The position numbers and the translations under genes are program-made. DNA of 64,000 bases from NCBI GenBank assembly GCA_965230245.1, contig OZ246000.1, forward strand, positions 1,922,001 to 1,986,000, in the 5' to 3' direction. Shown here piece by piece: positions 41,734 through 50,154 of this stretch. Position 1 is the stretch's first letter. Each line of letters starts with the position of its first letter. The notes beneath the pieces are model-generated. The model was given only the letters and a program-made list of their open reading frames with translations, was not told the origin of the DNA and did no database searches. This DNA comes from JAGNKE01 sp965230245. Its GTDB lineage: Bacteria; Pseudomonadota; Alphaproteobacteria; Micavibrionales; Micavibrionaceae.

Positions 41734-42363
41734 TTATTCGTAAATAACTTTCACCGTATTGGCGACTTTTTCCATGTCAGGTCTGAATTTTTCAAACACA
41801 TTGTCGGTTGTAAAGAAGAGGACTTGCATACTGCCCTGATCACCGATGCTGTTGTAATAGTTGCTGTAGCGGAAGATCATACCGTCCAGATCAATAGAAT
41901 ATTCCAGATAATTCCAGGTATCGCCGTTAAGCTGGGCTGTTGTGTCTTTATGAATTTTCACACCGTCACGCCCGCCTTTGGCAACTTTTCCTGCATTACC
42001 GAGAATCGCCGAGCGGAAATACGTTTTCGTAAGCGGCAGTCCTTCCTTGATCACACCGAAATAAAGTGTCCCGTCTTTATTTGAAAAGAAACTGTCATAA
42101 TCCGTCGTAGGAAGCTCTGACGGATACCAGTAAGACGTGCTGTAGCAGTACTGAACCGGAATTGAATCAACCTTCTGACATTTATTTCCGGCTGCACTTG
42201 ACGTGTCCAATGTATCCGCGTTCAGATAAGACCAGCTTCCGTCATCGAATAACTGGATCGCTTTGCCTTCAAAAAAAGTTTTCCCGATTTGTTGCTTTGC
42301 AAATGCAGGTTGCACACCGAAAAACACGAAACAAGCCGCAAGTAAGATAAAATATTTGTTCAT
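41734..42363 (-). CDS. Secreted protein of unknown function
   Basis: 209 residues from the ATG at 42363. Signal peptide 1-22 (ending AFA). The mature part starts KQQIGKTFFEGKAIQLFDDGSWSYL, an N-terminal pattern often seen in small periplasmic proteins, and then a beta-rich domain with one likely disulfide (Cys residues in NKCQK and QYCYS). No named family was recognised. It is divergent from the secreted Cys-rich gene on the other strand. Confidence 0.65.
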   Translation of the reverse strand: MNKYFILLAACFVFFGVQPAFAKQQIGKTFFEGKAIQLFDDGSWSYLNADTLDTSSAAGNKCQKVDSIPVQYCYSTSYWYPSELPTTDYDSFFSNKDGTLYFGVIKEGLPLTKTYFRSAILGNAGKVAKGGRDGVKIHKDTTAQLNGDTWNYLEYSIDLDGMIFRYSNYYNSIGDQGSMQVLFFTTDNVFEKFRPDMEKVANTVKVIYE

Positions 42364-42513
42364 AGTCCTAACCCTTAATAAAACAATTGCCTCCAAACTA
42401 AAGTGAAAACCGGAAAGAGTAAACCGTATTGAATAAACAAAATGGACGCATGTTTTAGCTATTCTTGTATGTTTTTTTGTGCCATCAATCCAATACCTGC
42501 TATAAATAAAACT

Positions 42514-43257
42514 ATGACTAAAATGCCATTTTATAAGTACGTTCAACGGTCACTGTGTCTGCTCCTCTATATTTTTCTGGTCACATTGGCTTGTCTTTCC
42601 GTAAACACGTCAACGGCAAACGCCTTGAGTTGTGCCCAGCCTACGATTGATAACGCCGTGATTGAAAAATCTACAATCATTTTCTCGGGCACTATAAAAT
42701 CCGAGCGCAAAATGACACTGAAGGAAAAAGCATCAATCATGTGGTCGTCAGTCAAGACAAAAGGCGGTTCCATCAGTGATCTGAAAGTCTATGAGATTGA
42801 AATTCTGAATAACTGGAAAGGAGTGCCGAATACAGGAACGGTAGACGTGGCTTATAATGGGTATTGGGGAGACAATTTTTCCGAAGGCGAGAAGATATTG
42901 TTCGTAAGTAACGAAAAAGCCGAAGATATTATCTGGATACCCTTATGCGGAAACACAATGGATTTGGATTTTGCCAAGAAACAAAACTATATCCGTATTT
43001 TGGACGAACACATCGGCATAGGAAATGATTTCAAAATCCCTGCGTTGGACCGTGTGTGCCGTAATGCTGGCGAATGCACAACCGTTTCAACGGATTGCGA
43101 TGGTTGCGGCTGTGGAACGCCTGTTGCTCATAAAGCCGCCAAAAAATATATGGAAATGTTTGAGGAAACCTGCAGCAAAATGACCGAAGACCAAATGCTT
43201 TGCGAAATGGAGTGTGAACCGCATACACCGACCTGCATTGAAGGGTTGTGCGAGTAA
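42514..43257 (+). CDS. Secreted Cys-rich protein with TIMP/NTR-like domain
   Basis: 247 residues with a signal peptide (1-37). The mature protein starts LSCAQPTIDNAVIEKSTIIFSGTIKSER and continues to VYEIEILNNWKGVP and later GEKILFVSNE...LCGNTM, the order of a netrin/TIMP-like fold: Cys near the N terminus, VFxGxV, FxVxxxWKG, and a Cys after LF. The last 80 residues have ten or more cysteines (CNAGECTTVSTDCDGCGCG-like), a second small disulfide-rich domain. No close function is known. A -10-like TATAAA at 42501 is near the ATG. Confidence 0.6.
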   Translation: MTKMPFYKYVQRSLCLLLYIFLVTLACLSVNTSTANALSCAQPTIDNAVIEKSTIIFSGTIKSERKMTLKEKASIMWSSVKTKGGSISDLKVYEIEILNNWKGVPNTGTVDVAYNGYWGDNFSEGEKILFVSNEKAEDIIWIPLCGNTMDLDFAKKQNYIRILDEHIGIGNDFKIPALDRVCRNAGECTTVSTDCDGCGCGTPVAHKAAKKYMEMFEETCSKMTEDQMLCEMECEPHTPTCIEGLCE

Positions 43258-43270
43258 AAGCTTTAAAGAC

Positions 43271-44365
43271 CTAAGCCGCCGTGTCTCTATCAACTCCGGC
43301 AATCCGTTTTAAAACCGCTCTGCGAAAACCCGGAATAAGCCGTGCAATAAAAAGCCAGTAAGCTCTCAGCGAACGCTGCCAATAACTATTCATATGCATA
43401 GCCTTGAACATCATCTCGCTGCGCTCCAGCATATCCGTGCCATGGCGTCGTCGTTCAGCCGCATAAGCCGCAAGCACACCAGATGAACCAGAATCCTCCG
43501 ATTGAATTCTCTGCGCCAGATCAAAAACATCTGCAAACCCGCATCCGTAACTGACTCCGCCGAGCGGTCCCAGACCGTGCGCCGCATGACCCGTTAAAAA
43601 GACATTCCCGCGGGCGTAATCTTTGGCTTGACGCTTGAACACCTTAAATGTGTGAGGTGCACCTAGATCAAGCGAACCGATAAATGCAGGAAGAGGGCGC
43701 TCCAGCTCCGGCACGTTACTGTAAAGGCGCAGGCGGTTTTCTCCTGTCTTGACAAACAGCCGCATCGAACGGTCGGCATAAAAAACCAGATCAATCTCGC
43801 CGCCCCACTCCTCGAACGTGCCGTCCTGATAAACCCAGTCGAGCGGATAATCATAGCCGATATAAGGAATGCCCAAAGCGGTGCGTATAACACTATTGCC
43901 ACCCTCTGCGGTGATCAGCATGTTAGGACTAAGGGCGCGCTCCCCCTTTAAAAGAACCTCGATATCTCCTTCGGAAACCCGCACATTCTCGACAGAACCA
44001 TGACATAGATTTACGCGGTCACCCAGCTGCGCTTCCAAAACACGGCAAACATCATCATAAGAAACGGCGAGCAAATAATTATGCGTACGTCCAAGCTGTC
44101 CAACCTCAAAACGGCCGATCAATTTTGCATCTTCAAAAATACGGATGGTATTCAATGTCTGCCCCATGCCGATCAATTTATCGGCAAGACCATACTCTTC
44201 GAATTTTGAGAGAATAAAGGGCGTGAGAAGAAGGGCTTGCCGCTCGTTTTGATCCGGTGGACGGCAGAGATGAACCATTCTGTCCTTATCCTTTAACAAA
44301 AACGCGGCAAGTAAAGCATCCGCACTGTTTCCGTAAATGAAGATATCGGGATTTGAAACAGTCAT
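43271..44365 (-). CDS. Divergent FAD monooxygenase (UbiH-like)
   Basis: 364 residues with the fold of group A flavin monooxygenases (UbiH/VisC-like). The N-terminal dinucleotide motif is altered: IYGNSADALLAAFLL instead of GxGxxG. The later FAD motif reads GHAAHGLGPLGGVSYGCGFAD, with His where GDAAH has Asp. A weaker DG-type motif is not obvious. Either it has lost or modified flavin binding, or it belongs to a variant subfamily. Ubiquinone-ring hydroxylation is a possible role. It is the last gene of the minus-strand run. Confidence 0.7.
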   Translation of the reverse strand: MTVSNPDIFIYGNSADALLAAFLLKDKDRMVHLCRPPDQNERQALLLTPFILSKFEEYGLADKLIGMGQTLNTIRIFEDAKLIGRFEVGQLGRTHNYLLAVSYDDVCRVLEAQLGDRVNLCHGSVENVRVSEGDIEVLLKGERALSPNMLITAEGGNSVIRTALGIPYIGYDYPLDWVYQDGTFEEWGGEIDLVFYADRSMRLFVKTGENRLRLYSNVPELERPLPAFIGSLDLGAPHTFKVFKRQAKDYARGNVFLTGHAAHGLGPLGGVSYGCGFADVFDLAQRIQSEDSGSSGVLAAYAAERRRHGTDMLERSEMMFKAMHMNSYWQRSLRAYWLFIARLIPGFRRAVLKRIAGVDRDTAA

Positions 44366-44374
44366 AACCGGGGC

Positions 44375-44569
44375 TTAACCCAGATTTCGATGCGCTTGCG
44401 CCAGTGCCAGAACGCCGCTGTCAAGGCTGCAACTATCCAGCAGCAGCTGATCCTGCGCCTGATAATTATGCGTAACGATAATCTTGGGGCTTCTGCTCGG
44501 AATAACACGCCGAACGATCCCGCAACTGCATAAACTGATCAGACAAAGGCAAAGAACAAAATGTTTCAT
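44375..44569 (-). CDS. Small lipoprotein
   Basis: 64 residues with a signal sequence and lipobox SLCSC (Cys at 16). The mature part is short and basic to neutral (RRVIPSRSPKIIVTHNYQAQDQLLL). No family was recognised. It is 9 bp upstream of the FAD monooxygenase gene and downstream of another tiny lipoprotein. Confidence 0.6.
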   Translation of the reverse strand: MKHFVLCLCLISLCSCGIVRRVIPSRSPKIIVTHNYQAQDQLLLDSCSLDSGVLALAQAHRNLG

Positions 44570-44653
44570 AATAATGTTCTAGCAGGATTTATTGGCCAAT
44601 AACATGGGGGAAGTCGCAATGGAAAACATCCGCCCACGAAAAAAAGTGTAACC

Positions 44654-44824
44654 CTAGCCGCCGCCGGCTCTTGATCCGGCATTTGTGGATGTTGTTGTCA
44701 GAACATCGTTCCATCTGCTTTTTGTCGTCTCCATACAGCCCGAAAGACTGACGGCAACCAAGCAAAGCAAAGCACCTTTAACGGCAATATGTTTTAAAGA
44801 ACTAAGAAGGGGAATCTTGCTCAT
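44654..44824 (-). CDS. 56-residue lipoprotein
   Basis: A signal sequence with lipobox SLSGC (Cys at 30) and a mature part of only 27 residues rich in Thr, Ser and Gly. AGGAA lies about 10 bases upstream of the ATG, and the start is 2 bp after the stop of the preceding gene, so it is very probably translated. Outer-membrane or inner-membrane sorting cannot be told. It belongs to the operon of membrane and secreted proteins that runs to 48334. Confidence 0.7.
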   Translation of the reverse strand: MSKIPLLSSLKHIAVKGALLCLVAVSLSGCMETTKSRWNDVLTTTSTNAGSRAGGG

Positions 44825-44826
44825 GT

Positions 44827-45264
44827 TTAATATGTTCCTGTGGCCTTATTGGGATTGTCATTCAGAACGCGGTTTTTTTGTGCCTGATTGACCAGCGTAT
44901 CTTTCATAGTGCGTACCTGACTATCGATGGATGACACGGTGGCTTGTAAGGCCTGATCGTCAACACTCTTCTGGATCGCCTCAAGCTTCGTATTGATGGC
45001 TTTTGTATTGTCCCGCACGGCCATAATCCCATCTCGCATATCCATTAAAATCAAAAAAGGCCCCAGAAAAACAACCTCGAGAATAAAGGCTACACCTCCG
45101 CCAACAAGCATCTTACCGAAGTTATTGAATTCAATAGGCTCCTCGGTAAAACCCGAAACGACATCAGGAATAAGCGCATACCCCAGAAATGCGCCAAGCG
45201 CCAACCCACCCAACAGCAAGACCTGTATAATTTCCCGAAATGAATTAACAAAAAACTCGATCAT
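44827..45264 (-). CDS. Membrane protein with C-terminal coiled coil
   Basis: 145 residues. Two membrane helices (about 12-34 and 51-72) with an acidic loop, then a coiled coil (MRDGIMAVRDNTKAINTKLEAIQKSVDD ...) that faces cytoplasm or periplasm. No family was recognised. Gene order (IcmL-like upstream, tiny lipoprotein downstream) suggests an envelope complex. Confidence 0.65.
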   Translation of the reverse strand: MIEFFVNSFREIIQVLLLGGLALGAFLGYALIPDVVSGFTEEPIEFNNFGKMLVGGGVAFILEVVFLGPFLILMDMRDGIMAVRDNTKAINTKLEAIQKSVDDQALQATVSSIDSQVRTMKDTLVNQAQKNRVLNDNPNKATGTY

Positions 45265-45297
45265 AATAATCCTTCTAATAAGGCCTGCAAAAAATAA

Positions 45298-45924
45298 TCA
45301 CCGATCCTTACCATACAAAATATCGCAGTAATAGTAATCTTCCTCGTCGCGGTCGGAGTCATAATTACTCATCAGCATCGCCCCGCGTCGGTTATGCGCA
45401 TACCATTTGTCGATTTTATACTCATGCTTGCCGGGCTGCAGCTGCAAAACTTCCAGAACAGCGATGAAACGGTATCTCTTTTTACGTAGCCCGTTCTCGA
45501 ACCGCATGATCAGCGGCACTTCGACCTTATACGTATACGCGCCGTAATCATTTTCATCTTCTTCATCAACATCAATGACTTTCAGAATGTTCGTACGAAC
45601 CTTGTTGCGCCAGATTTCTTCAGTGACCAGAGTATCTTTACGCTCGATCACACCGTCTGAAATTTCATAATCCAGCATACGTTTCATATAGGTGCGGCAT
45701 CCGTCTCCCGTCATAAGATGCTGGTTCGCCTTGATATTGTCGAAATAGGTGTCGTGCGAAAAGGTCAGCAAATTTGTTGTGGCCGCATACGCCCACCTTC
45801 GCACGGCATCGACGCGCTCTTTATAGGCTTTGGATTCACCCAGAGCATTTGTAGAGGAAGGAAAGAGGAGGGGAAAACAAAAAACCGATAGAACCAAGAA
45901 AAGAAAACAAACACGCGCGATCAT
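45298..45924 (-). CDS. IcmL/DotI-like secreted protein
   Basis: 208 residues with a signal peptide (about 1-27). The mature part, VRRWAYAATTNLLTFSHDTYFDNIKANQHLMTGDGCRTYMKRML ... KVEVPLIMRFENGLRKKRYRFIAVLEVLQL, resembles the periplasmic domain of IcmL/DotI, a type IVB secretion component (aromatic-rich start, GxxxY/F helix, then VPLxxxYxxG). Unlike IcmL it lacks a retained N-terminal membrane anchor and appears fully exported. No other dot/icm gene is visible nearby. It could be a stand-alone homologue. Confidence 0.5.
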   Translation of the reverse strand: MIARVCFLFLVLSVFCFPLLFPSSTNALGESKAYKERVDAVRRWAYAATTNLLTFSHDTYFDNIKANQHLMTGDGCRTYMKRMLDYEISDGVIERKDTLVTEEIWRNKVRTNILKVIDVDEEDENDYGAYTYKVEVPLIMRFENGLRKKRYRFIAVLEVLQLQPGKHEYKIDKWYAHNRRGAMLMSNYDSDRDEEDYYYCDILYGKDR

Positions 45925-45939
45925 AAAATAAACTCTGAC

Positions 45940-46938
45940 TTACTTTTTCTTGCACTCTTTGTCATCGGGATGCAGCGCACATTTAAACTTTGCAACATCC
46001 CGCCTGAATTCGGCTTCTTTACGCTGCATGGTGCGCTCCATGTTTTTCTCGGCTTCTTCTTCTGAAATTTCGCCGTCCCCGTCCAGGTCGAAGAAATCAA
46101 AAACGCTGCCCGCAACATACGCCAGTTCAAATTTTGTAATCTTTTTGTCGTTGTTTTGATCAAGGCGCAAATATTTGTAGAGGCGTCTATTTTTAAAACG
46201 AATACGAATGCGTTCGTCTTCGGTGACATAACGGATCTCGTCCTCGGAAATAATGCCGTCTTTATTAAAATCATAAAGAAATTGAAGCTGAATGATCTCT
46301 CTCTTCTTTTGATAGAGTTCTTTTTCGGTACAAGGCTCCATCCCAAGATGCAGCTTGTAACACTCCGTGCTGTCCGAGCTCAATTTCAACTCACCCTTCG
46401 TAATCTTTTTATCACTGTTCAGGTCATACTTGCTCATCTCCACAAACAGCTTCGTTTTATGCTTTGTAATGGCTTTTCGGTAGGCGGCGATAATATCGGT
46501 TGTCTCAAAAACCGTTTTCTTTCTGGAAAAATTTACGAACAGAAAATTATGTGAGGCAATAAAAGCCTCTCTGGTCATCGGCGCATTGGAAAGGTCGGGC
46601 AACAAAACAGCCGGAATTTTCTCGAACGTAAACTGAATGGGCGGGATAGGCTCCTTCGGTTTTGCAAACGGGTCATAAGGCTCGTCCTTGGTTTCAGCGT
46701 CCTCGCGAGTATCCTCTTCAGTGTTCTCCTCAGTTTCCTGATCCCCGTCATCCTGCGCCTCGCTTTGCTTTTCCATTTCATGAATACGCTCTTCCTCCGC
46801 AGAGGATACGGCGGCGTCATCCTGCGCATAAGAAATAGGTGCAGTGGCGATAAACAAAGCGCACAACACAGCCGCAAAAGGCAAAAGACGGAGTCTTTGC
46901 CTTGAATACAGCCGTGCTTTGAGCGTGTGTATCTTCAT
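45940..46938 (-). CDS. Secreted EF-hand protein (paralogue A)
   Basis: 332 residues from the ATG at 46938. Signal peptide 1-38 (ending SYA), an acidic disordered part (about 40-100), then a domain with IPAVLLPDLSNAPMTREAFIASH (109-131) and four EF-hand loops at about 172-183 (DLNSDKKITKGE), 223-234, 260-271 and 284-295. Calcium binding in the periplasm or outside is expected. The same IP-LL-TRE-SH block precedes EF hands in the gene at 47447, so the two are paralogues. Confidence 0.85.
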   Translation of the reverse strand: MKIHTLKARLYSRQRLRLLPFAAVLCALFIATAPISYAQDDAAVSSAEEERIHEMEKQSEAQDDGDQETEENTEEDTREDAETKDEPYDPFAKPKEPIPPIQFTFEKIPAVLLPDLSNAPMTREAFIASHNFLFVNFSRKKTVFETTDIIAAYRKAITKHKTKLFVEMSKYDLNSDKKITKGELKLSSDSTECYKLHLGMEPCTEKELYQKKREIIQLQFLYDFNKDGIISEDEIRYVTEDERIRIRFKNRRLYKYLRLDQNNDKKITKFELAYVAGSVFDFFDLDGDGEISEEEAEKNMERTMQRKEAEFRRDVAKFKCALHPDDKECKKK

Positions 46939-46974
46939 ATAATTACTGTAAATCAATACTTTGGGCGGAGTATA

Positions 46975-47463
46975 CTACTTTTGATCGTTATTTTCATGCA
47001 TTTCCCTGATCCGCATCGGCATTTTATCAATCATGGCAAAAATCTCGCGGATATCGGGCGGGGTATCCCATTCGCCCTTCGTACCCCCATCCTTGCCGAT
47101 CAGCACCGTCCGCCCGTCAATACGCTCGGCATTATACATCGCCATCAGATCGAAATGCGTCTCCGTCGGCTCCGTCATAAGGCTGTGCTCTTGGGGCAGT
47201 TTGTCAATCAGAGCCATTCGCTCGTTCGTCTCCGCCATCGGAATATACATCACCAGCATATCGCGCTCCTCGATGCCGTCTGCATACTGCGCGTAGTAAT
47301 TTTGACGAGATTTAAGCGCATCGGCCTGCAAATCCGCCCCGAAGATCAGGACAATCCGCTTCTCCCATTGATGCTGAGCCAAAAAATTCACCCCGCCTGC
47401 GTAAGCCAATGAGGGAATGAAACTAATAGTAAAAAAAACAATAGTATTAAGGATGGTTTTCAA
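46975..47463 (-). CDS. DUF4174 domain secreted protein
   Basis: 162 residues with a signal peptide (1-22, ending AYA). The core begins HQWEKRIVLIFGADLQADALKSRQNYYAQ and ends GKDGGTKGEWDTPPDIREIFAMIDKMPMR, the signature of DUF4174, a thioredoxin-like fold of unknown function. It lies between the two EF-hand paralogues and overlaps the end of the upstream gene by 17 bp. Confidence 0.85.
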   Translation of the reverse strand: MKTILNTIVFFTISFIPSLAYAGGVNFLAQHQWEKRIVLIFGADLQADALKSRQNYYAQYADGIEERDMLVMYIPMAETNERMALIDKLPQEHSLMTEPTETHFDLMAMYNAERIDGRTVLIGKDGGTKGEWDTPPDIREIFAMIDKMPMRIREMHENNDQK

Positions 47464-48334
47464 GGTTGACCTCCCTGTTGACAGGCTTAAGTGTATGGCG
47501 CTGGGATGGGTGCTGACAGACGAAGCGATTATTAGTGTTGAGACCGCAAATGGTCTTTGCCGCCTTTAAAAAATTGAAATGCTTAGATTTTTTGTAATAA
47601 ACGGAATCATTCTGGTCAAAAACACCGTCTTGATTTGTGTCGACCGTTGAAAATGTAATCGCAGCAAGATCCCGCAACTCCTTGTGCGTTAGACGACCGT
47701 CCTGGTTTGTATCAAGTTCAAGATAATCTAAAATGTGCTGATATTTTATCCGAAGGGCATCTCGCCCTTTCGCAGAAATGTTATAGTATTCATTGAATTC
47801 CAGTAAGTTATTGTTGTCAGAATCTTTTTCTTCGAAATCGCTAGGGATTTTTTTTAGTTTTTTCGCGAGCATTTCTGAACAAGCGTGGTTTTGCAATGTG
47901 CCTGAGGATTGATTCTGAACAAAATCATCAAGTGACAAGGAGCTGCTGCTGCCCGGAGCCATAGTAAAAGAAACACATGCTTCTGTTTTCAGACGCATCG
48001 CATAAAATTCATCATAGGAAAGCCGTTTATCCTGATCGATATCATAATCTGTAAAGTCCTGCCGCTTAGAATTCGTGCGCACATGTATTTCGTATTGCTT
48101 TGCAAGTTCAAAATCCTTTCTGTCCAGAGCGTCATGGCTACGGCCGTAAAAAGTAATATAGGCAAGATGCGATTCTATGTAGTCTTCTCTGGTTACGGGG
48201 ACTGGTTTTAATCCATTTAAGAGGACAGACGGTATATTGGAAAGAATTTCCACAGCTTCATATGAAGGCTCTGCCTTCGCAGAGGAAGGAGCTAAAATAA
48301 AAATCAAGGGAAATGCCAAAAACACCCATCTCAT
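47447..48334 (-). CDS. Secreted EF-hand protein (paralogue B)
   Basis: 295 residues from the ATG at 48334. Signal peptide 1-21 (ending SAKA). The block IPSVLLNGLKPVPVTREDYIESH matches that of the paralogue at 45940. EF-hand loops are at about 98-109 (DIDQDKRLSYDE), 171-182 (weaker, DSDNNNLLEFNE), 208-219 (DTNQDGRLTHKE) and 232-243 (DTNQDGVFDQND). It shares the operon with DUF4174. Confidence 0.82.
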   Translation of the reverse strand: MRWVFLAFPLIFILAPSSAKAEPSYEAVEILSNIPSVLLNGLKPVPVTREDYIESHLAYITFYGRSHDALDRKDFELAKQYEIHVRTNSKRQDFTDYDIDQDKRLSYDEFYAMRLKTEACVSFTMAPGSSSSLSLDDFVQNQSSGTLQNHACSEMLAKKLKKIPSDFEEKDSDNNNLLEFNEYYNISAKGRDALRIKYQHILDYLELDTNQDGRLTHKELRDLAAITFSTVDTNQDGVFDQNDSVYYKKSKHFNFLKAAKTICGLNTNNRFVCQHPSQRHTLKPVNREVNLENHP

Positions 48335-48483
48335 GACAAAAGAATAAGCGCGCAGCCCCCGAAACGGCAAGTTAAACAAAGTTAATGCCCGATATTGGCA
48401 ATTTGCGGCGGGGCACGGTATAAAAAGGAATAAAAAGGCAAATAAACGAATAAAACCGGATATTTAACAAGCATCAGCGGGCC

Positions 48484-49113
48484 ATGAGCACACACGAACG
48501 GGACAGAAATCTGGAGATTTGTTGGGTCGAAGCCCCCTCCAGCGCCACAAAAGACGGGGAGGAACTCTTCTTCCCGCACACGGCGCTCTACCTCGTCGAT
48601 CAAACCTACGACACGCCCTATATTTTTCAGCAGCTCCACACCCATAACTGGGGGGGGGGGCAGTTTATCCCGAATATCTGGACGGGAAAGGAGAGGGAGA
48701 ACCCGCTGGGTCCCTCCGACATCACCCCCGTGGTGGAGGGTAAGCCCGAAGCCGTCATGTGGAGCGCATGGAACCATATGCTGCGCCAAGCGCTGGATGG
48801 GCGCGAAGCCGGCGAACGCGGAGAGCTATGCTTTAGTGATAATTTCCACGCCGATGACGGGGCGCATAATTGCCGCAAGGCTTCGAAATACCTGCTCGAA
48901 TCCATCGGGGTAAAAGTGCCGCCCGAACTCGCGGCCAGCAATGCGGGAATGGAGGGCGACGCCCTGCCGCTCGGCAGGATATTCTCCCTGAACGCGCCGC
49001 CGCTCCTAAGCCTGCCCGAACTGTATCAGGAAAACCAACGTCTCACGGATGCCCTCATTCCCCCGTGGAAAATGAACAAAATCCCCGACTTCCCCGGCTG
49101 GGACGGGGCTTGA
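48484..49113 (+). CDS. Predicted permuted papain-fold protein with an internal G11 run
   Basis: 209 residues. A His on a strand (FFPHTALYLVD, His32) and a Cys at the start of a helix about 100 residues later (AHNCRKASKYLLESIGV, Cys130) give the order of circularly permuted papain-like enzymes. The rest has HTHNWGGGQ and PNIWTG in the middle. A run of 11 G (48650-48660) codes for part of WGGGQ, so slippage would shift the frame before Cys130. The host gene has no obvious ribosome site. Function is unknown. Confidence 0.6.
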   Translation: MSTHERDRNLEICWVEAPSSATKDGEELFFPHTALYLVDQTYDTPYIFQQLHTHNWGGGQFIPNIWTGKERENPLGPSDITPVVEGKPEAVMWSAWNHMLRQALDGREAGERGELCFSDNFHADDGAHNCRKASKYLLESIGVKVPPELAASNAGMEGDALPLGRIFSLNAPPLLSLPELYQENQRLTDALIPPWKMNKIPDFPGWDGA

Positions 49114-49122
49114 AGTGACGCA

Positions 49123-50154
49123 CTAGAAGATATTAGACAGAACGTAATACATTCGCTGTACTATTAGCCATCCCAAAATAGCTAACCCTAGAGATAGGAA
49201 AATAGTAGTGGCATACAACCAACCTATATTTTTAACACAGTATTCGCGGTAGAAAATTCTCGGATGACCATGTCCTTCAACCCACTCGTTCTCGGTAAAG
49301 TTTTGTATACGATCAGGGCAGCCAGCGCGAAAACAGAATGTTCCGATAGAGGTTAAAAATGCCCCTAAAGTAAACAATTGTAACTGCCAAGGTATTTGAA
49401 TGGGATAGTTAATGGTTTGTACGAATTGACTATCATTTAAAAAAATAAGGCCGCTAAGTATAAACAAGCCAATACCAAATAACGTCCAAGAGAATTCAAG
49501 GGCAGGAACGCGCCCAATCTTTGAAATTAGTTTCCAGTTCCAATATTTATATGGACTTTTAATAGCAACGGTTTCTGATTTATCATTTAGGACATCATGT
49601 TCTCTAGTCGCATTTTTGGGACTAAAAACGCAATATTCAAAAGAAGTCTTAGTACCAATTTGAACATCTTGCCACATCGTGTCTAAGAAACTACAAAACC
49701 TGAATTTTGTGTCACTAAAATCTGAGCCAAGAAAAGAAGATTTTTCAAAATGAGCACCTTCTAGTTTTGAATGACTCCAAATACACCCAAAGAAATTAGA
49801 ATTTTGCATATGTGTATTTATGAAATGATTATTTTCAAAAATACATTCTTTGAAAGTAGTCCACTGCATGATCAACTGATTTCCAGTTAAATGAAGACCT
49901 GAAAAATCACATTTTATGAATGTGGAACCGTTATTTGACCCTGATGTAGTTTGAGTATTAGAAAACTTGGCTTTACTAAAATTACAGTTTTCAAAATTGC
50001 AACCGGCAAAGTTTACTCTCGAAAAATCAAATCCATCAAAGTTTTGATTTTCTATATGTTCGCCTGATACGTTAAGCGAGTGTTCAAAGTTTTTTGATTT
50101 TGCTACTTGATTCCACTCTTCTGGGGCATGGAGATAGTCAGTTAGCTTAACCAT
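49123..50154 (-). CDS. Pentapeptide-repeat membrane protein
   Basis: 343 residues. About 25-175 is a pentapeptide-repeat region (NFDGFDFSRVNFAGCNFENCNF, then FIKCDFSGL and SFLGSDFSDTKF), which folds as a right-handed beta-helix. Two or more membrane helices follow (LEFSWTLFGIGLFILSGLIF and a pair near the C terminus). AT-rich, unlike lepA upstream. Its ATG overlaps the lepA stop (TGATG), so translation is coupled. Function is unknown. Confidence 0.8.
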   Translation of the reverse strand: MVKLTDYLHAPEEWNQVAKSKNFEHSLNVSGEHIENQNFDGFDFSRVNFAGCNFENCNFSKAKFSNTQTTSGSNNGSTFIKCDFSGLHLTGNQLIMQWTTFKECIFENNHFINTHMQNSNFFGCIWSHSKLEGAHFEKSSFLGSDFSDTKFRFCSFLDTMWQDVQIGTKTSFEYCVFSPKNATREHDVLNDKSETVAIKSPYKYWNWKLISKIGRVPALEFSWTLFGIGLFILSGLIFLNDSQFVQTINYPIQIPWQLQLFTLGAFLTSIGTFCFRAGCPDRIQNFTENEWVEGHGHPRIFYREYCVKNIGWLYATTIFLSLGLAILGWLIVQRMYYVLSNIF

